From the NCBI RefSeq assembly GCF_023503965.1, contig NZ_CP097298.1, positions 2,187,001-2,251,000 of the forward strand: a DNA stretch of 64,000 bases. The letters run 5' to 3'. Source of the DNA: Brevundimonas albigilva (GTDB taxonomy: Bacteria > Pseudomonadota > Alphaproteobacteria > Caulobacterales > Caulobacteraceae). The notes below the pieces were generated by a model. That model had not been told where the DNA came from. It ran no database searches and saw nothing but the letters and a program-made list of their open reading frames with translations. Positions 1 to 9,798 of the stretch are shown here, in pieces (positions within the stretch are counted from its first letter, which is position 1; every line of letters starts with the position of its first letter). A program made the translations under genes and the position numbers.

Positions 1-171
1 GTCCTCGACGCCGGCCAGGTCGAATTCGATCAGCTTGCCGACGCGGGCGTTGGAGACGCCGGTCCAGCCCAGGCCCTGCAGCGCGCCCTCGACGGCCTTG
101 CCCTGGACGTCCAGCACGCCGGGCTTGAGGAAGACGTGAACCTTCACCTTGCTTGAAGCGGTTGGGGCCAT
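1..171 (-). CDS. purS: PurS, FGAM synthase small subunit (partial at left edge)
   Basis: N-terminal 57 codons of PurS, the small dimeric subunit of the three-part formylglycinamidine ribonucleotide synthase (PurL-PurQ-PurS) of purine synthesis. After a short leader the sequence shows the conserved beta strand [12 protein letters not shown], then QGKAVEGAL and a [18 protein letters not shown] segment typical of the family. The gene runs off the window. The assigned ATG (171-169) has a GGGGG tract about ten bases upstream that could serve as a ribosome site. There is no stop codon between this ATG and the upstream purC frame, so as sequenced the two genes read as one open frame. See purC and the findings. 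Confidence 0.9.
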   Translation of the reverse strand, partial: MAPTASSKVKVHVFLKPGVLDVQGKAVEGALQGLGWTGVSNARVGKLIEFDLAGVED

Positions 172-924
172 CAGTGCAGCCCCCTGGATGACCGTCGGCA
201 TGCCCTTCATGATGCCCAGGCGGCGCGCGACCTCGGTATAGCTTTCGATGACGTTGCCCAGGTCGCGGCGGAAGCGGTCCTTGTCCAGCTTCTCGCCGGT
301 GGCGGCGTCCCACAGGCGGCAGCTGTCGGGGCTGATCTCATCGGCCAGGATCACGCGGCTGAAGTCGTTTTCCCAGATGCGGCCGAACTCGATCTTGAAG
401 TCGACCAGGGTGATGCCGACGGCGCCGAACATGCCCGACAGATAGTCGTTCACCCGCACCGTCATGGCCAGGATGTCGTCCAGCTCCTGGGTCGAGGCCC
501 AGTTGAAGGCCGTGATGTGCTCTTCGGTGACCATCGGGTCGTTGAGCTCGTCCTTCTTGAGGTAGAATTCGATGATCGAGCGGGGGGCGGTGCCCTCCTC
601 GATCCCCAGCCGCTGGCTCATCGAGCCGGCGACGATGTTGCGGCACACCACCTCCAGCGGGATGATCTCGACCTCGCGGATCAGCTGCTCGCGCAGATTC
701 AGCCGCTTGATGAAGTGGTTGGTCACGCCGATGCCGTTCAGGCGCGACATGATGAATTCGCTGATCTGGTTGTTGATGACGCCCTTGCCTTCCAGGGTCG
801 CCTTCTTCTGCGCGTTGAACGCGGTGGCGTCGTCCTTGAAGTACTGGATCAGGGTGCCGGGCTCGGGTCCCTCGTACAGGATCTTGGCCTTGCCCTCGTA
901 GAGCTTCTTGCGCTTGGTGTTCAT
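171..924 (-). CDS. purC: SAICAR synthase (PurC)
   Basis: Phosphoribosylaminoimidazole-succinocarboxamide synthase, the ATP-dependent step joining CAIR and aspartate in purine synthesis. About 250 residues, the normal single-domain size. Visible family signatures are IPLEVVCRN (residues 88-96), LVDFKIEFG (about 173-181) and ILADEISPD (about 192-200). The start [14 protein letters not shown] is the standard N-terminus. The frame continues without a stop into PurS. Removing one G from the run complementary to positions 180-184 would give a TGA at 173-171 overlapping the purS ATG (TGATG). A normal coupled purC-purS pair with a one-base homopolymer error is therefore the simplest reading, and a real fusion the alternative. 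Confidence 0.95.
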
Positions 925-1199
925 CTCAGGTCCGCCTGCGCTCGCCAGAAACAAAAATCGCGCGACCCAGAGCGGATGGGAAAACCCGGTCTCGGCGGCG
1001 CGTTTCGGAATCGGTCGGGCTGGTAATCTCGGTTCGGCGTCTCCTTAGCCGAAGCGGGCACGCGATACAAATCAAGGCGAGAGCGACGACCGGACATCGC
1101 GCCTCACCCTGCGCAAGTCAGGTTGCGTTCAGGCGGAAGGGGGCTATAGACGGGCGCTTGCTCCGGCGGGATCGGGGCGTACGGAGCTTGCTGAGCGAA
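925..1199. promoter_or_regulatory. Divergent intergenic region purC / ATPase inhibitor
   Basis: 275 bases separating the leftward purC start from the rightward ATPase-inhibitor gene, so promoters for both must lie here. I see no clear operator, hairpin or repeat. An AT-richer stretch around 1066-1076 (cacgcgatacaaatcaagg) is the only plausible core-promoter-like segment. No PurR-type palindrome was recognised. Confidence 0.3.
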
Positions 1200-1523
1200 A
1201 TGACGACCTTCGACGATCGGGAACAGGCCTTCGAAGCCAAGTTCGCCCTCGATCAGGAGCAGGAATTCCGCGCCACCGCCCGGCGCAACAAGATGCTGGG
1301 CCTGTGGGCCGCCGAGAAGATGGGCCTGTCGACCGACAGCGCCGACCAATACGCCGCCGCCGTGGTCCGCGCCGACATGGAGCAGCCGGGCGACGAAGAC
1401 GTCTTCCGCAAGGTCGCCGGCGACTTCAAGGCCTCGGGCCTGACCGTTTCCGAAGGCGAGCTGCGTTCCAAGATGGACGAGTTCGCCTCGATCGCCCGCG
1501 ACCAGATCCGCGCCGGCGAATGA
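1200..1523 (+). CDS. F1Fo-ATPase inhibitor subunit zeta (DUF1476 family)
   Basis: A 107-residue protein of the DUF1476 family, the alphaproteobacterial zeta subunit that inhibits ATP hydrolysis by F1Fo-ATP synthase; its inhibitory function was established in Paracoccus denitrificans. It begins MTTFDDREQAFEAKFALDQE and shows the family motif RNKMLGLWAAEKMGL (about residues 28-42), followed by an acidic, helical C-terminus. The start at 1200 is chosen because the protein matches the family from MTTFDD; the open frame extends 14 codons upstream without homology. It sits divergently beside purC, a neighbour arrangement seen in related bacteria, and is followed by a strong terminator. Function is inferred from family membership. 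Confidence 0.9.
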   Translation: MTTFDDREQAFEAKFALDQEQEFRATARRNKMLGLWAAEKMGLSTDSADQYAAAVVRADMEQPGDEDVFRKVAGDFKASGLTVSEGELRSKMDEFASIARDQIRAGE

Positions 1524-1555
1524 CCGTTCGGCCCCAGGGCCGACGCTGAATGTCG

Positions 1556-1595
1556 AAAGGGCCGCACCCGGGGGAAAGTGCGGCCCTTTCTTTTT
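1556..1595 (+). terminator. Rho-independent terminator after ATPase inhibitor zeta
   Basis: A perfect 12-bp stem pairs 1556-1567 (aaagggccgcac) with 1578-1589 (gtgcggcccttt) around a ten-base loop and runs into a T-rich tract ending at 1595. It lies 33 bases past the stop at 1523. The A-rich left side could also end transcription arriving from the purU side, so it may work in both directions. Confidence 0.92.
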
Positions 1596-1705
1596 CCGGG
1601 GACGTTGGGGGATGTCTCGCCCGGGGTACTGTGCGTCTCGCGCCCCTGAAGAACACCGCTTCGCGCGATTGGTTCACCGACCAGGGGAAAAATTTTCGGG
1701 GCGGC

Positions 1706-2560
1706 TCAATCCTCGAACACCACCGTCTTGGCGCCATGCAGAAGCACCCGGTCCTCCAGGTGCCGGCGGACCGCGCGGGCCAGGACGCGCCGCTCGATGT
1801 CGCGGCCCCGGCGGATCAGGTCCTGGGGCGTGTCGCGGTGGCTGATCCGCTCCACGTCCTGTTCGATGATGGGGCCTTCGTCCAGGTCGGCGGTGACGTA
1901 GTGGGCGGTCGCGCCGATGACCTTCACCCCGCGCGCATGGGCCTGGTGATAGGGGCGCGCGCCCTTGAAGCCGGGCAGGAAGGAATGATGGATGTTGATG
2001 CAGCGTCCGGCCAGCCGCCCCGCCAGGTCGTCGGACAGCACCTGCATGTAGCGGGCCAGCACCACCAGTTCGGTTCCGGTCGCCTCGATCAGGCGCAGCA
2101 GTTCCGCCTCCTGCGCGGCCTTGGCGGCGGCGTCGCCGGAATCCCTCAGCGGCAGGTGATGGAAGGGCAGGTCGCCCAGATCGACATGGCCGATCAGATC
2201 GCGCGGGTGGTTGGAGACGATCGCCGTCACTGTCATCGGCAGTTCGTCGATGCGCCACCGATACAGAAGGTCGGCCAGGCAGTGATCGAACTTGGACGTC
2301 AGGATCATGACCCGCCGCGGTTCGGGCCCGCGCAGGGTCCAGTCCATCTCGAACCGCTCGGCCAGCGGCGCGAAGGCCTGGCGCACCGCCTCGATCGCGT
2401 CGCCGTCGGCCGGCTCGAACACCACGCGCATGAAGAAGGTCCCGCTGACGGCGTCGCCGAACTGCTGGGCGTCGGAGATGTTGGCGTCGCGCTGCATCAG
2501 AAAGCCCGAGACCGCGGCGACGATGCCGTGGCGGTCGGGGCAGGACAGGGTCAGGATCAT
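1706..2560 (-). CDS. purU: Formyltetrahydrofolate deformylase (PurU)
   Basis: Hydrolyses 10-formyl-THF to formate and THF, balancing one-carbon pools and feeding formate-dependent purine synthesis. 284 residues, normal length. An N-terminal ACT-like regulatory domain (about 1-80, opening [19 protein letters not shown]) precedes a formyltransferase-fold domain. That domain carries [17 protein letters not shown] (188-204) and [10 protein letters not shown] (about 223-232), which hold the catalytic Asn/His/Asp set of the family. The ATG at 2560 overlaps the stop of the upstream glycosylase gene (ATGA), so it is the third gene of a translationally coupled purB-glycosylase-purU unit. Confidence 0.95.
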   Translation of the reverse strand: MILTLSCPDRHGIVAAVSGFLMQRDANISDAQQFGDAVSGTFFMRVVFEPADGDAIEAVRQAFAPLAERFEMDWTLRGPEPRRVMILTSKFDHCLADLLYRWRIDELPMTVTAIVSNHPRDLIGHVDLGDLPFHHLPLRDSGDAAAKAAQEAELLRLIEATGTELVVLARYMQVLSDDLAGRLAGRCINIHHSFLPGFKGARPYHQAHARGVKVIGATAHYVTADLDEGPIIEQDVERISHRDTPQDLIRRGRDIERRVLARAVRRHLEDRVLLHGAKTVVFED

Positions 2561-3068
2561 CGGGCCGGCGCGCTGGAGGGAATGAACCGTTCCAGTATGG
2601 CCCAGCTTCGCGCCTTTTCCGACAAGGATCTTGCGTGGGCGGGGCTGGACGACGGCAGGTCGACCAGCATCGGCCCGTCCGCCCCGGCCAGGATGCGTCG
2701 CCCCAGGCGCGCGGCCAGGCCGCCATTGAAGGCCACGGCCTGGAGGCGTGGCAGGCCGGCGACCAGGCCCCTGAGGTCGGCCGCCTCCGGCGAGCGGATG
2801 GCCGCGTCCAGGCTGCCCGATCGTTCGGCCGAGGCGATCACGTCCCACAGGCCCACGCCCCGCGCCCGCAGCCGCATCAGCCGGCCCTCGTAGGGCAGGG
2901 CGGCCAGGTCCTCGCCCAACACCCCGCCGATCAGGGGCCAGAAGGCGTTGCGCGGATGGGCGTAATACTGCGCCGCCTTCAGCGAGGCGTCGCCGGGCAG
3001 GCTGCCCAGGACCAGCAGGCGGGTGTCCGCATCGACGACGGGATCGAAGCCGATGCGACGCGTATCGG

Positions 3069-3072
<4 letters not shown>
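2557..3072 (-). CDS. DNA-deoxyinosine (hypoxanthine) glycosylase, UDG superfamily
   Basis: 171-residue member of the uracil-DNA-glycosylase superfamily that most resembles the family-6 hypoxanthine-DNA glycosylases, which excise deaminated adenine. Visible features are [13 protein letters not shown] (about 19-31), the [14 protein letters not shown] segment (about 36-49) with the family's Asn, [16 protein letters not shown], and the terminal LPSSSPAHA motif (about 139-147). The GS-PG-x-S opening and PSSSPA ending separate this group from ordinary Ung. The start overlaps the purB stop and the stop overlaps the purU start, both ATGA. The exact base specificity is inferred. Confidence 0.85.
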
Positions 3073-4368
<1,296 letters not shown>

Positions 4369-4431
4369 GGGCGCCCGTAAAGGCTTCGCGGGCCGCCGTG
4401 TCAAGGAAGCGCAAGGACAGGAGACGACGTC

Positions 4432-5076
4432 ATGGACCTGATCATCGGTCCCAGAACCTATTCGACCTGGTCGCTGCGCGGCTGGCTGGTGATGAAGGCG
4501 ACCGGCGCGGCGTTCGCCGTCGTGGACGCCCGCTACGACACGCCCGAGCGGAAGGCGGCGCTGACCGCCCTGTCGCCGTCCGGCTTCGTGCCGGCCCTGC
4601 GAGTGGACGGAGAGGTGATCTGGGACACCCTGGCCATCGCCGAATGGGCGGCCGAGCGCTATCCCGAAGCGGGCCTCTGGCCAGCCGATGCGACGGCGCG
4701 GGCCCTGGCCCGGTCCGTCACGGCGGAGATGCATTCGGGCTTTCAGGCGCTTCGGACCCTGTGCGGCACGGGACCCGATCATCCGATGGTCGGCGACGCG
4801 CGGGCCGAGACGCCGTCCGATCCGGCGCTGGACCGGGACCTGGCGCGCATCGTCGGGCTGGTTCGCCAGATGCGGGGCCGGTTCGGCCAGGGCGGTCCGT
4901 GGCTGTTCGGCGCGCGCACCATCGCCGACATCTTCTATACGCCGGTCGCCGCCCGGGTGCGCCATTTCCAGATCGACCTGGACGCGCACGGGGACGACGG
5001 GACGGCGCAGACCTATATGGCGGCGCTGCTGGCCCACCCGGACTTCCGGCGCTGGGAAGTCGAGGCCCTGAGTTAA
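4432..5076 (+). CDS. Glutathione S-transferase family protein
   Basis: 214-residue cytosolic GST-fold protein. The thioredoxin-like N-terminal domain (about 1-80) opens LIIGPRTYSTWSLRGWL, where the Ser/Tyr residues occupy the glutathione-activating position. It contains the usual PSGFVPALRVDG loop with cis-Pro and the DTLAIAEWAAERYPE segment that binds the gamma-glutamyl group. An all-helical C-terminal domain follows. The substrate cannot be predicted. It is divergent from purB (63 bases between starts) and preceded by a purine-rich ribosome site (caggagacgacgtc). Confidence 0.88.
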   Translation: MDLIIGPRTYSTWSLRGWLVMKATGAAFAVVDARYDTPERKAALTALSPSGFVPALRVDGEVIWDTLAIAEWAAERYPEAGLWPADATARALARSVTAEMHSGFQALRTLCGTGPDHPMVGDARAETPSDPALDRDLARIVGLVRQMRGRFGQGGPWLFGARTIADIFYTPVAARVRHFQIDLDAHGDDGTAQTYMAALLAHPDFRRWEVEALS

Positions 5077-5162
5077 CCGCGGGCGAACCATGGCGGCTGA
5101 CGTCGGGTTAATCGGACGGCGTTATCCAGGGCGTCGGCCGCTTCCGGCCGGAGAAACCCGCC

Positions 5163-5291
5163 ATGACGGCGCCTGCCTCTCGTCCCGCCCTCAAAGCGTC
5201 GGCCCGGCCGATGCATCCCGTCATCGCGCACGGCCTTGTGGCGACGGTGGGGGCGATGGCCTGGGCGATGCTGTTGGCCGCCCTGATCTGA
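5163..5291 (+). CDS. Small membrane peptide, 42 aa, unknown function
   Basis: A short open frame that I do not recognise. MTAPASRPALK is followed by one hydrophobic helix (about residues 19-42: VIAHGLVATVG, AMAWAMLLAALI) that ends right at the stop, so a single-span inner-membrane peptide is predicted. A GGAGA ribosome site lies about ten bases upstream of the ATG. Its stop lies eight bases from the convergent transglycosylase stop. The case for a real gene rests on the ribosome site and the clean transmembrane profile. A chance ORF in this 200-base gap is possible. Confidence 0.5.
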   Translation: MTAPASRPALKASARPMHPVIAHGLVATVGAMAWAMLLAALI

Positions 5292-5298
5292 GCGGGGT

Positions 5299-6978
5299 CT
5301 ATTGGGCGCCCGGAATGAGGGCGGCCTGCGCGATCTGCACCGGCTCCGCGGCGGGCGGCACGTAGTCCAGAGCGACCGGGATCAGCGGCGCGCCCGAAGC
5401 CACCGCCTCCAGCGTCTTCAACGGGCCGCCGAACATCCGTTGATAGATCCAGTAGGCGGCCACGACCTTTTCGACGTATTCGCGCGCCTGGGGCACGTCG
5501 ATGGTCTCGATCAGCAGCAGCGGGTCGGCGTCGCCGCCCAGCTTGCGGATCGCGCCCAGCATGGGGCCGGGGCCGGCGTTGTAGGAGGCCACCGCGCGCA
5601 GCAGGTCGCCGTGGAAGGCCGGCAGCTGCAGCATCCGGTTCACATAGGCCTGGCCCAGCCGCATGTTGACGGCCGGCTGCAGCAGCTTGGTCGGATCGCT
5701 GACGAAGGTGCGGTCGCCGGTCATCTCGGCGGCGGTGGCCGGCATCACCTGCATCAGCCCATAGGCCCCCGCGCCGGAGCGGGCGTCGGGATTGAAATCC
5801 GTTTCCTTGCGCGCCAGGGCGTACACCAGCGCCTTCTCGATGGTGAAGCCGCCCTCGGGCTCCAGCACGGGCGCGGGATAGCGCAGGGCGTCGATGCGGG
5901 CGGCCTCGGCGTTGGCGGCGGCGCCGGGGCTCATGATCCGGGCCAGGGCGTTCCACATCCGCGCCGCGTCGGCGGGGGCGGTGCGAACGCCGGCGCGAAG
6001 CTCGCTGTCCGCCTCGCCCCGTCGGCCGATCTCGTACAGGGCCACGGTGCGGCGCGCGCGGTCGTCGGTCTGGACGAAGGCGGCCAGGGCCTCGGCGTCG
6101 ACGCCGGCGTCGGCCACATAGGCGGCGCGCTGGAATCGGGCCTCCTGCGCATAGGGCCGCGGACCCAGGTTCTCGATCACCGGTTCCTCGCCCAACTGGG
6201 CCAGGGCGATCTGGCCGTAGAAGGTGGCGGGCCACTGGGCGGCCAGGCGCAGATGTTCGACGATCCGGTCCTGGCGGCCCGACTGGCCGGCGGCGCGGGC
6301 GGTCCAGTAGGCGGCGCCGGCGCGGACCCAGGGGTCTTCCGTCGGATCGTTGGCGACGCGGGCGAAGGCGGTGAAGGACTCGCCGAACTGGCCCAGCCGC
6401 CATTGCGCCAGGCCGACCGTCCACCAGTCGCCGATCTGCTGGCCGATGGCGACCGCGCCGGTCAGGTCGTCGGCGTTGTAGGCGATGCGCGCGGCCTTGG
6501 CGGGGTCCTGGCCCGGCGTTCCGGCCACGGCGGCCACGACGCTGCTCCAGGTGCGGCCCAGGAAGCTGGGCTTCTTCGGCTCGGCCGCGCCGTCCGGACG
6601 CCGGCGAAGCGCCAGGTCGTACACCCGATCGGCGCACGGCAGGTCGGCGTAGTCGTCCAGCCAGGCCGACAATTCCTCATAGGTCGCCACATGGTCCGGG
6701 TGGAACAGGCGCTCGAATTCGACCTGGCCCAGCAGGACGCGGTCCTTGGCCTGGCGGGCGGACAGGCGCGCCGCTTCCAGGTCGCCGCGTCGCAGGGCGT
6801 CGAAGGCGGTGGTGTAGCTGAGGCGGTCCGCCGGGGTCAGCGCGGTCGGGCGCATGGAACCGGACGCGCCGGCGGACGCTCCTCCCTCGTAGGGCGTTTC
6901 CGCAAGTGCGGCGTTCGCGCCCCCGGCGAATGCGAGGGCGAGCGTCGACGCGAGGATCGCGCGGCGGATCGAAATCAT
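5299..6978 (-). CDS. Soluble lytic murein transglycosylase (Slt family)
   Basis: 559-residue periplasmic enzyme that cleaves peptidoglycan glycan strands to 1,6-anhydro products. It has a Sec signal peptide (ILASTLALAFAGGANAALAE, about 8-27) and a long alpha-helical superhelical region (about 50-360) rich in short repeats. The C-terminal SLT/goose-lysozyme domain has catalytic Glu392 in ARKETDFNP, then GAGAYGLMQVMPATA (about 402-416) and AVASYNAGPGP. This is the standard architecture of Slt70-like proteins. The gene is monocistronic and convergent with the preceding small ORF. Confidence 0.95.
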   Translation of the reverse strand: MISIRRAILASTLALAFAGGANAALAETPYEGGASAGASGSMRPTALTPADRLSYTTAFDALRRGDLEAARLSARQAKDRVLLGQVEFERLFHPDHVATYEELSAWLDDYADLPCADRVYDLALRRRPDGAAEPKKPSFLGRTWSSVVAAVAGTPGQDPAKAARIAYNADDLTGAVAIGQQIGDWWTVGLAQWRLGQFGESFTAFARVANDPTEDPWVRAGAAYWTARAAGQSGRQDRIVEHLRLAAQWPATFYGQIALAQLGEEPVIENLGPRPYAQEARFQRAAYVADAGVDAEALAAFVQTDDRARRTVALYEIGRRGEADSELRAGVRTAPADAARMWNALARIMSPGAAANAEAARIDALRYPAPVLEPEGGFTIEKALVYALARKETDFNPDARSGAGAYGLMQVMPATAAEMTGDRTFVSDPTKLLQPAVNMRLGQAYVNRMLQLPAFHGDLLRAVASYNAGPGPMLGAIRKLGGDADPLLLIETIDVPQAREYVEKVVAAYWIYQRMFGGPLKTLEAVASGAPLIPVALDYVPPAAEPVQIAQAALIPGAQ

Positions 6979-7078
6979 AAGGCGGCCCCCGTTGGCGTCC
7001 TTGGCCCGTCTCGACTCAGGCGATGGATCGTTTGGCGTCGGTCGTCAGCATGGAAACATGCTGCAAACAGTCGTGACC

Positions 7079-7880
7079 TCAAACCGAGTCCGTTTCAAGG
7101 CGGGACGCCAGGGTCAGCATGTCCGCCCACGCCTGTCGCTTGGCCTGGGGCTGGCGAAGCAGGAAGGCCGGATGAAGCGTCGGCAGGGCGGGGGCCTGAA
7201 CGGCGCCCTCGGCCAGGCGCCATTCCCGCCACTGGCCGCGCATCTTCATGACGCCCTCTTCGGTCTGCAGCACCGACTTGGCGGCGGCCGCGCCCAGCAA
7301 CAGCACCGCGCGCGGCTTCAGCAGGGCGAAGGCGCGCTCGACGAAGGGGGCGCAGACCGCCTGCTCCTGCGGACTGGGGGTGCGGTTGCCGGGCGGGCGC
7401 CAGAAGACGGTGTTGGTGATGAAGACCTTTCCGGTCAGCCCCGCGGCGTCCAGCATCCGGTCCAGCAGCTTGCCCGCCTTGCCCACGAAGGGCTGGCCCA
7501 GCCGATCCTCGTCCGCGCCGGGGCCTTCGCCGATCACCAGCACGGCGGCGTTCGGATCGCCCCGGCCGAACACCGACTGGTCGCGCGCCCATGCCGCGCA
7601 GGGCGCAGCCCTCGAAGGCCGCCACCGCCGCAGCCAGGTCCTGAAGCGTGCCGGCCCCGGCCGCCAGCCGTCGCGCCTCAGCCACGGCCGCGCCGCCGTC
7701 CAGCGCGGTGGGACGCGCCACCACCGAGGCGGTCGCGCGCTGCACCGCCTTGACCGCCGCGGGCGGCGCGACATGGGTGTGGTCGACCGGCGCCTCGCCA
7801 TAGCAGGCGTCCACCCCCGCATCCCGCCAGAAGGCGAGCAGGCTTTCCATCGCAGCGATGTCGTGGGGTTGCGCGTTCAT
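7079..7880 (-). CDS. Uracil-DNA glycosylase, family 4 (Fe-S), frameshifted as sequenced
   Basis: Removes uracil from DNA in base-excision repair. The N-terminal segment starts MNAQPHDIAAMESLL at 7880 and ends ...FEGCALRGM. The catalytic part reads in another frame: ARDQSVFGRGDPNA, LVIGEGPGADEDRLGQPFVGKAG, FITNTVFWRPPGNRTP, and LPTLHPAFLLRQP near the end. Removing one base from the ccc run at 7588-7590 joins them into about 266 residues. EGPGADEDRxGxPFVG and the N-terminal cysteine of the cluster ligand set mark family 4. The start at 7880 is preferred over an upstream GTG at 7892. Sequencing error is the likely cause of the break. Confidence 0.88.
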
Positions 7881-7971
7881 GTCTCGACCCACCGATAAGC
7901 CTTGACCGCCCTCGCGTCACCTTCCGATAAGCGGCATAACCATACGAATAACCGGGATTTCAGGGGAAGAC

Positions 7972-9732
7972 ATGGCGGAACAAGCCATCGAAGGCGGCGC
8001 CGAGAACGCCCGCCAGGAAGCGATCATCGACAATCTGCCGCCGATCGAGGCGCTGGAGGGCGTCGAGCGCGAGGTGATGGAGTACGACGTCGTCATCGTC
8101 GGCGGCGGCCCCGCCGGCCTGTCGGCCGCCATCCGCCTGAAGCAGCGCGCCGAGAAGGACGGCAAGGAGGTCAGCGTCGCCGTGCTGGAAAAGGCGGCCG
8201 AGGTCGGCGGTCATATCCTGTCGGGCGCCGTGATCGATCCCAAGGCGCTGAACGAACTGTTCCCGGACTGGAAGGCGCGCGGCGCGCCGCTGGAGACGCC
8301 GGTCGCCAAGGACCGGTTCCTGCTGCTGGGCCCGCAGGGGTCGGCGCCCCTGCCCATGCCGCTGATGCCGCCCTTCATGCACAATCACGGCTGCTACATC
8401 GCCTCGCTGGGCAATCTCACACGTTGGTTAGGCGAACAGGCCGAGGCGCTGGGCGTCGAGGTCTATCCCGGCATGGCCGCAAGCCACGTGGTCTGGGACG
8501 AGCCGACGGGGCGGGTGAAGGGCGTCGTCGCCGGCGTTTTCGGCATCGACCGCGAAGGCAAGCCGACCGGCGACTTCCAGCCGGGCATCGAACTGCACGG
8601 CAAGTACGTCTTCATCGCCGAGGGCGTGCGCGGCTCCCTGGCCAAGACCATCATCGCCAGACACAGGCTGCAGGACGGCAAGTCGCCGCAGAAGTACGGC
8701 ATCGGCCTGAAGGAGCTGTGGCAGGTCCCGGCCGAACAGCACCAGCCGGGCCTGGCCCAGCACACCACCGGCTGGCCGCTGGACGAGCACACCGGCGGCG
8801 GCAGCTTCCTGTATCACTTCGGCGACCGCTATGTGGCCGTCGGCTATGTGGTGCACCTGAACTACAAGAATCCGCATCTGTCGCCGTTCGACGAGTTCCA
8901 GCGCTTCAAGCACCACCCGGATATCGCCAAGCATCTGGAGGGCGGAACGCGCATCTCCTATGGCGCGCGCGCCATCACCGAGGGCGGCCTGCAGTCCATT
9001 CCGAAACTGTCCTTCCCCGGCGGCGCGCTGATCGGCTGTTCCGCCGGTTTCGTGAACGTGCCGCGCATCAAGGGCAGCCACAACGCCATGAAGACCGGCA
9101 TGCTGGCCGCCGACGCCGCCTATGACGCGGTGCAGGCCGGGCGGTCCGGCGACGAACTGGTCGAGTACCAGACCGCGTTCGAGAAGAGCTGGGTCTATAA
9201 GGAGCTGTCGGTCGTTCGCAACGCCAAGCCCCTGCTGTCCAAGTTCGGCACGACGCTGGGCGGGGCGCTGGGCATGTTCGACATGTGGTGCCGCACCCTG
9301 CTGGGCGGCTGGTCGCCGATTCCGACGCTGCAACACCACAAGAGCGACGCCGCCTCCACCGAGCCGGCCGCCGGCCACAAGCCGATCGCCTATCCCAGGC
9401 CGGACGGGAAGCTGTCGTTCGACAAGCTGTCTTCGGTCTTCATCTCCAACACCAACCACGCCGAGGACCAGCCGGCCCACCTGAAGCTGCTGGATCCGTC
9501 CGTGCCGATCCGCGTCAACCTGCCCAAATACGGCGAGCCGGCGCGGCTGTATTGCCCGGCGGGGGTGTACGAGGTCGTCTATGGCGACGAGGCGGCCCGC
9601 AAGGACCCGCGCTTCGTCATCAACGCCCAGAACTGCGTCCACTGCAAAACCTGCGACATCAAGGACCCGTCGCAGAACATCGTCTGGACCACGCCAGAGG
9701 GCGGGGGCGGCCCGAACTATCCGAACATGTGA
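7972..9732 (+). CDS. Electron transfer flavoprotein-ubiquinone oxidoreductase (ETF-QO)
   Basis: 586-residue membrane-associated flavoprotein that passes electrons from ETF, reduced by acyl-CoA dehydrogenases, to ubiquinone. FAD-binding Rossmann motif VIVGGGPAGLSAA is at about 41-53. The family-specific quinone region follows, and the C-terminal 4Fe-4S cluster has cysteines at about 528 (LYCPAGVYEV), 555, 558 and 561 (NCVHCKTCDIKDP). Length and architecture are complete. It probably serves the two acyl-CoA dehydrogenases at 48.7-52.1 kb, which need an ETF/ETF-QO pathway. Transcribed alone and divergent from the uracil glycosylase. Confidence 0.96.
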   Translation: MAEQAIEGGAENARQEAIIDNLPPIEALEGVEREVMEYDVVIVGGGPAGLSAAIRLKQRAEKDGKEVSVAVLEKAAEVGGHILSGAVIDPKALNELFPDWKARGAPLETPVAKDRFLLLGPQGSAPLPMPLMPPFMHNHGCYIASLGNLTRWLGEQAEALGVEVYPGMAASHVVWDEPTGRVKGVVAGVFGIDREGKPTGDFQPGIELHGKYVFIAEGVRGSLAKTIIARHRLQDGKSPQKYGIGLKELWQVPAEQHQPGLAQHTTGWPLDEHTGGGSFLYHFGDRYVAVGYVVHLNYKNPHLSPFDEFQRFKHHPDIAKHLEGGTRISYGARAITEGGLQSIPKLSFPGGALIGCSAGFVNVPRIKGSHNAMKTGMLAADAAYDAVQAGRSGDELVEYQTAFEKSWVYKELSVVRNAKPLLSKFGTTLGGALGMFDMWCRTLLGGWSPIPTLQHHKSDAASTEPAAGHKPIAYPRPDGKLSFDKLSSVFISNTNHAEDQPAHLKLLDPSVPIRVNLPKYGEPARLYCPAGVYEVVYGDEAARKDPRFVINAQNCVHCKTCDIKDPSQNIVWTTPEGGGGPNYPNM

Positions 9733-9798
9733 TCGACAGCGGGCGCGGGGCGTGCGCGCCCCTTGCCCGGCGCCGGAAAAGCGTGAAGGGTCCGGCGC

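Noticed and set aside
5070-5115. CtrA site around the two TTAA sequences after the GST gene
   Set aside because: The TTAA halves are about 30 bases apart, not the seven-base spacing of a full CtrA box.
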